The notes under the pieces were generated by a model. That model was not told the DNA's origin. It did not search any database and saw only the letters and a program-made list of their open reading frames with translations. DNA of 9,175 nucleotides from Chloroflexota bacterium (GTDB lineage Bacteria; Chloroflexota; Anaerolineae; J102), in NCBI GenBank assembly GCA_013152695.1, contig JAADFV010000035.1, positions 1 through 9,175 on the forward strand, given 5' to 3'. Each line of letters opens with the position of its first letter. Positions within the stretch are counted from its first letter, which is position 1. The position numbers were made by a program, and so were the translations under genes. Positions 6,260 to 9,175 of this stretch are shown piece by piece.

Positions 6260-6810
6260 AGTGGCGGGGAGGGTGAGGTGGTGTGTACCGGGGTGTTTGG
6301 GACAAAAGGAAAAAGACACTGTATCAATTGAGTTGGCGCGGACAAAGTGCGATGCACTTCAGTCAGCGAAATCTTCATGCACCACCGATTAAACGGATAC
6401 AGTCTCAAGGAAAAAACCTCAGTTGCCAATTATGTATATTTGCAGTATCATATCTTATGTCACTGTTACGCACGGCTGATTGGATTACGGGTTTATGATT
6501 TGATTCAACTGGTTTCAATCCTGTTCTTATTGACCTGTTCCGCCAGCAGTTACAAAGGAAGTCGCTATCGAATCGTAACAAAATGGTCTCAACAAGGGGT
6601 TTGCTTTCCGGTTAGCGCGGCGATAAAATGATCAAATTATGGCTCGCATTCTCTGAAAGCAACCAGACCAAAAAGTTATAACGACACCCATACGTGCCGT
6701 AAATATACACTATCTTAGCGAGAATTGCGTTATTTCCCCCAAAACCCCACCTTTTTTCAATCCCCCCGTTGCTTTTTCCTCGCTCCCCCGTCTTGACTCG
6801 TAAAGAACCG
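6260..6810. other. Gene-free, AT-richer region upstream of the second sigma factor
   Basis: No reading frame here is supported. Short open frames on both strands lack ribosome binding sites and have Cys/Tyr/Ser-rich compositions unlike the neighbours. I count about 41% G+C in 6421-6720, against about 60% in a sampled acs line. The 3' part (6735-6790) is strikingly C-rich on the plus strand, with runs of five, four, six and five C, so the minus strand carries four G-runs. The region should contain the promoter of the second sigma operon. The best -10-like string is TATACA (6704-6709) with ACGACA 17 bases upstream, which is too weak to assert. Confidence 0.5.
6315..6406. repeat. Inverted repeat with nested hairpin in an intergenic region
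   Basis: GACACTGTATC (6315-6325) and GATACAGTCTC (6396-6406) pair at 10 of 11 positions. Between them is a perfect small hairpin, AAGTGC-GAT-GCACTT (6345-6359). This could be a structured RNA, a small palindromic element or a protein-binding site. No flanking target duplication was recognised. Confidence 0.4.
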
Positions 6811-7365
6811 TTGTCGCGCCCTCCCCCAGACGAGGCAACATTGGTCGCTCGGGCTGCCCGAAACGACCAAGACGCTATCGCCGCGCTCTACGATCTTTAC
6901 GCCCCGAAGATATACAGCTACATCTATCACCGGACCAGCGATCAGATCGTAACTGAAGACCTGACCGGACAGGTGTTTCTGCGTATGATCGAGGCTGTAA
7001 AGGCGGAGAGAGCTTGGCATACCTCCTTTTCAGGCTGGCTTTATCGCATTGCCCATAACCTTGTTGTTGATTACTATCGTCGACGAGGCAGAGCCATCCA
7101 CACCGATATCGACGAGTCGCCTAACATCCCTGCCCACAATAGCGATCCGTACAAACTTGCGGCAGCGATTTTGGACAGTGATGCGTTGGTGCGCGCCATC
7201 GGCGAACTGACGGAGGAGCAGGCACAAGTCGTCACCCTCCGCTTCCTCGAAGGATACAACATCGCCGAGGTTGCAGAGATCCTGGGCAAAACCGAAGGTG
7301 CCATCAAGGCCCTTCAGTACCGCGGCGTAGCCAGTTTACGCCGCATCATGAAAAACGGTCAATGA
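6811..7365 (+). CDS. ECF-type RNA polymerase sigma factor (sigma-70 family), second copy
   Basis: 184 residues if read from the TTG at 6811. Region 2 holds LYDLYAPKIYSYIYHRTSD, TEDLTGQVFLRMIEAV and the -10 helix WLYRIAHNLVVDYYRRRGR. Region 4 holds LTEEQAQVVTLRFLEGYNIAEVAEILGKTEGAIKALQ in two overlapping parts with a clear helix-turn-helix. The start is uncertain because no ATG or GTG precedes region 2. In-frame TTG codons lie at 6769, 6793, 6811 and 6841. The last has the best ribosome binding site (GAGG, five bases away) but would trim the first helix (DEATLVARAARND). The earliest two fall in C-rich sequence that looks non-coding. The gene stops in an ATGA overlap with the next gene (7362-7365), the same junction as the left module. 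It is clearly paralogous to the left sigma factor but diverged, notably in the linker between regions 2 and 4. Confidence 0.93.
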   Translation: MSRPPPDEATLVARAARNDQDAIAALYDLYAPKIYSYIYHRTSDQIVTEDLTGQVFLRMIEAVKAERAWHTSFSGWLYRIAHNLVVDYYRRRGRAIHTDIDESPNIPAHNSDPYKLAAAILDSDALVRAIGELTEEQAQVVTLRFLEGYNIAEVAEILGKTEGAIKALQYRGVASLRRIMKNGQ

Positions 7366-9175
7366 ATACCTCTGACGCACAACTCATCGATTTCTTCCAG
7401 GAAATGTTGGAAGAAATGGACCAGGAATCCTCTTTCCTGGATGTTGAAACGCGTCTTGAACACGAGCCCGCTATCCAAGATCTGGCTGAGATGCTGGAAA
7501 CGGTCGAAATTTTGCAGGCTGCCGCAAAACCTGTTCCCGATCTCGCAGAAGGGCTTGAACGCGTGCGTGTTCGCGTCATGGCCAGTGTTACAGACTCAGA
7601 TTTTGCCGCAGAGCCACCACCGGTCAGCATTCATCTGCCGCAACTCTCCTGGTGGCAGCGTTTACGTGCGGCCCTGCAGATGCCTGCTGTCCCGCGATGG
7701 GCCACCGTGGCCGTTGCTGCCGTCTTCGTTCTTGCCCTGAGCATGACCACAACCATCTCGGCTTCGGCTCAGGCCTTGCCAGGACAACCTCTTTATCCGG
7801 TCAAGCGCGTTACCGAACAGGCCAAGATATTCCTCACCCTCGACAATACGAAAAAATTACAACTGCAGCAACAGTTCAAAGAAGAACGCCTGGATGAAAT
7901 TTCCGAATTGCAGCGCCGCAATATTCAGGCCAAAGTCAGTTATGATGGCGTGCTCAAAGGACGTAAGCAAGGAGGGTGGTTGATCGGGGATTGGTTGGTT
8001 TTTATGGAAGGTGGGGATCAATTGCTCAGCCAGCTCCCTGTAGGCACGATGCTGCATGTCACTGGTTGGACAACCGGCGTCGATCATGGCAATGCTATCG
8101 ACAACGCCCAATGGTCAGTCATTCATGTGCCTGAGACGACTCCTACCCCCACCCCTTCGGCTACACCCCCGCCCGCTCAGCCTGGCGATCTGCTCCTTTC
8201 TGCCCCAACCGACACGCCGGCGCCTGTCGTACCGAGATACTCGCCCACACCTGAACCCACGCGGCACCATAGCGAAGTCAAGGTTCCCGCCACCGCCACA
8301 CCGAAACCCAAGCCGACTTACACCCCGACCCCAACACCTACCCCTACCCTCACCGGCACTCCTACGACGACCCCAACGCCCTTGCCTACCCCTATCCCGA
8401 CCTTTCAGGCGACAGGCCGGCTGACGGGTATCACACCCACCAGCATCGTCATAGGCGGCATCATCTATCAACTGGGGCCGGACCTTTCGACCTCAGGATT
8501 GCAAATCGGCAGCCAGATCGAAGTTGTCTACCGGATCCTCAGTGATGAAAGTCGCATAGCCCTACAGATCAAAGTTTTAGCCCCCGCCCCTACCCCAAGT
8601 ATTCGCCAGGTTAGAGGCTACATCGACGACGTTGACAGTGGCTCAATCACCGTAGCGGGGCAGCGATTCCTCTTCACCGGCAGTACGCAATTCCCGGCAC
8701 AACCCCTCGCCAAAGGGCAGTATGTGCGTGTCACCGGTCACACATCGGCTGATGGCGTATCCCTTTTTGCCGACCAAATCGAATTGATCTTTATGGGTAG
8801 TACCGCCTTTGCCGGCGAAATCACCGCTGTACAAGGGAACACCATCATTGTCAATGGCACCTCTGTCGATACCAGTCAGGCCCAGATCAAGGGGCGGATT
8901 CAAGTAGGCGCCTGGGCCGAGATCGCCGGTAAAATCAAGCCGGATGGCACGGTTTTGGCAGAAAGTGTGGTCATTACCCCCCCCACAGCCACACCCCAGC
9001 CGGCCACGGCAACCCCCACAACCCTCCCCACAGAAACCCCCACCCCCCTTCCTCCTCCCACAGCAACCCCCGAACATATCACTTCGCCGACGCCAGAACC
9101 CCCCACAGCGACGGTCGCCCCACCGACTGCCACAGCCATTTCTCCTTCACCAACGCCAGAACCGCCCACGGCGAC
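7362..9175 (+). CDS. Membrane anti-sigma-like protein with DUF5667-like and four DUF5666/OB-like domains (partial, C-terminus beyond right edge)
   Basis: The frame is open from the ATG at 7362 to the edge; 604 residues are visible. Residues 1-110 are cytoplasmic and acidic/helical (FFQEMLEEMDQESSFLD), the inferred sigma-binding part. They lack a HxxxCxxC zinc motif. One membrane span lies at about 113-131. Residues 133-190, starting ASAQALPGQPLYPVKRVTEQ, match the DUF5667 pattern: a small residue run, PGxxLYPVKR, then a charged helix. Four beta-rich modules of about 60 residues follow at about 189-256, 350-406, 416-477 and 482-539. Each repeats the scheme GxIxxV..xIxVxG..LxxGxxVxVxG..xAxxI typical of DUF5666/OB-like folds. 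Thr/Pro linkers separate them (258-348) and end the visible part (539-604). The inferred role is an extracytoplasmic sensor that holds the coupled sigma factor. The ligand is unknown. Confidence 0.85.
   Translation, partial: MNTSDAQLIDFFQEMLEEMDQESSFLDVETRLEHEPAIQDLAEMLETVEILQAAAKPVPDLAEGLERVRVRVMASVTDSDFAAEPPPVSIHLPQLSWWQRLRAALQMPAVPRWATVAVAAVFVLALSMTTTISASAQALPGQPLYPVKRVTEQAKIFLTLDNTKKLQLQQQFKEERLDEISELQRRNIQAKVSYDGVLKGRKQGGWLIGDWLVFMEGGDQLLSQLPVGTMLHVTGWTTGVDHGNAIDNAQWSVIHVPETTPTPTPSATPPPAQPGDLLLSAPTDTPAPVVPRYSPTPEPTRHHSEVKVPATATPKPKPTYTPTPTPTPTLTGTPTTTPTPLPTPIPTFQATGRLTGITPTSIVIGGIIYQLGPDLSTSGLQIGSQIEVVYRILSDESRIALQIKVLAPAPTPSIRQVRGYIDDVDSGSITVAGQRFLFTGSTQFPAQPLAKGQYVRVTGHTSADGVSLFADQIELIFMGSTAFAGEITAVQGNTIIVNGTSVDTSQAQIKGRIQVGAWAEIAGKIKPDGTVLAESVVITPPTATPQPATATPTTLPTETPTPLPPPTATPEHITSPTPEPPTATVAPPTATAISPSPTPEPPTA
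9084..9175 (+). repeat. 63-base direct repeat in the Thr/Pro-rich tail, cut by the right edge
   Basis: The segment beginning TCGCCGACGCCAGAA at 9084 recurs at 9147 with 25 of 29 bases matching before the window ends. The period is 63 bases, or 21 residues (SPTPEPPTAT is the shared start). This suggests the linker grows by in-frame duplication. Confidence 0.6.

Noticed and set aside
6260..6302. G-quadruplex in the G-rich tract after the heptamer repeat
   Set aside because: Four G-runs exist, but one loop is about 16 bases long, so a stable quadruplex is unlikely.
6511..6521. GGTTTCAATCC, similar to one end of some CRISPR repeats and to a tRNA T-arm
   Set aside because: It is a single copy with no spacer array, and no acceptor, D or anticodon arms can be placed around it.
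6347..6631. 94-residue plus-strand frame in the AT-rich island
   Set aside because: It has no ribosome binding site, a Cys/Tyr/Ser-rich composition unlike the neighbours, and no motif; I treat the region as non-coding.
8115..9169. Gly/Arg-rich minus-strand frames opposite the right-hand anti-sigma-like gene
   Set aside because: They are shadows of Thr/Pro linkers and beta modules; the plus strand reads as a coherent multi-domain protein.

Overview
The window reads as a stretch of bacterial chromosome, most likely from the phylum Chloroflexota (Anaerolineae or a relative). That placement is inference. It rests on ECF sigma factors paired with single-pass membrane proteins carrying DUF5667/DUF5666-like domains and long Thr/Pro-rich linkers, on a secreted/membrane zinc-ribbon protein, and on G+C of about 57-60% in sampled coding sequence. 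No RNA gene, CRISPR array or recognisable transposase was found.

Layout: (1) 3-1171, minus strand: an ECF sigma factor followed, through an ATGA stop/start overlap, by a membrane anti-sigma-like protein that runs off the left edge in a Thr/Pro-rich tail. (2) 1272-1298: a strong bidirectional terminator hairpin. (3) 1313-2233, minus strand: a signal-peptide, single-pass membrane protein with a C-terminal zinc ribbon, driven by an extended -10 promoter that predicts a leaderless mRNA. (4) 2287-2315: a near-consensus promoter facing right. It opens a plus-strand cluster: upp (uracil phosphoribosyltransferase), a dCMP deaminase, acs (acetyl-CoA synthetase), a GC hairpin, and a family-4-like uracil-DNA glycosylase. 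(5) 6183-6259: an eleven-copy heptamer repeat that includes the 3' end of the glycosylase gene. (6) About 6260-6800: a gene-free, AT-richer region with a nested inverted repeat. (7) 6811 to the right edge, plus strand: a second ECF sigma factor, again joined by ATGA to a large membrane partner with DUF5667-like and four DUF5666/OB-like modules, running off the right edge in another Thr/Pro-rich tract.

The housekeeping core has a uracil theme: free uracil to UMP (Upp), dCMP to dUMP (deaminase), and removal of uracil from DNA (glycosylase), with acs interleaved. It is flanked by two related, outward-facing sigma/anti-sigma modules that probably sense conditions outside the membrane. Neither partner shows a zinc-binding anti-sigma (ZAS) motif. 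The most interesting material is this pair of envelope-sensing modules, the compact divergent promoter region at 2231-2342, and the heptamer repeat.
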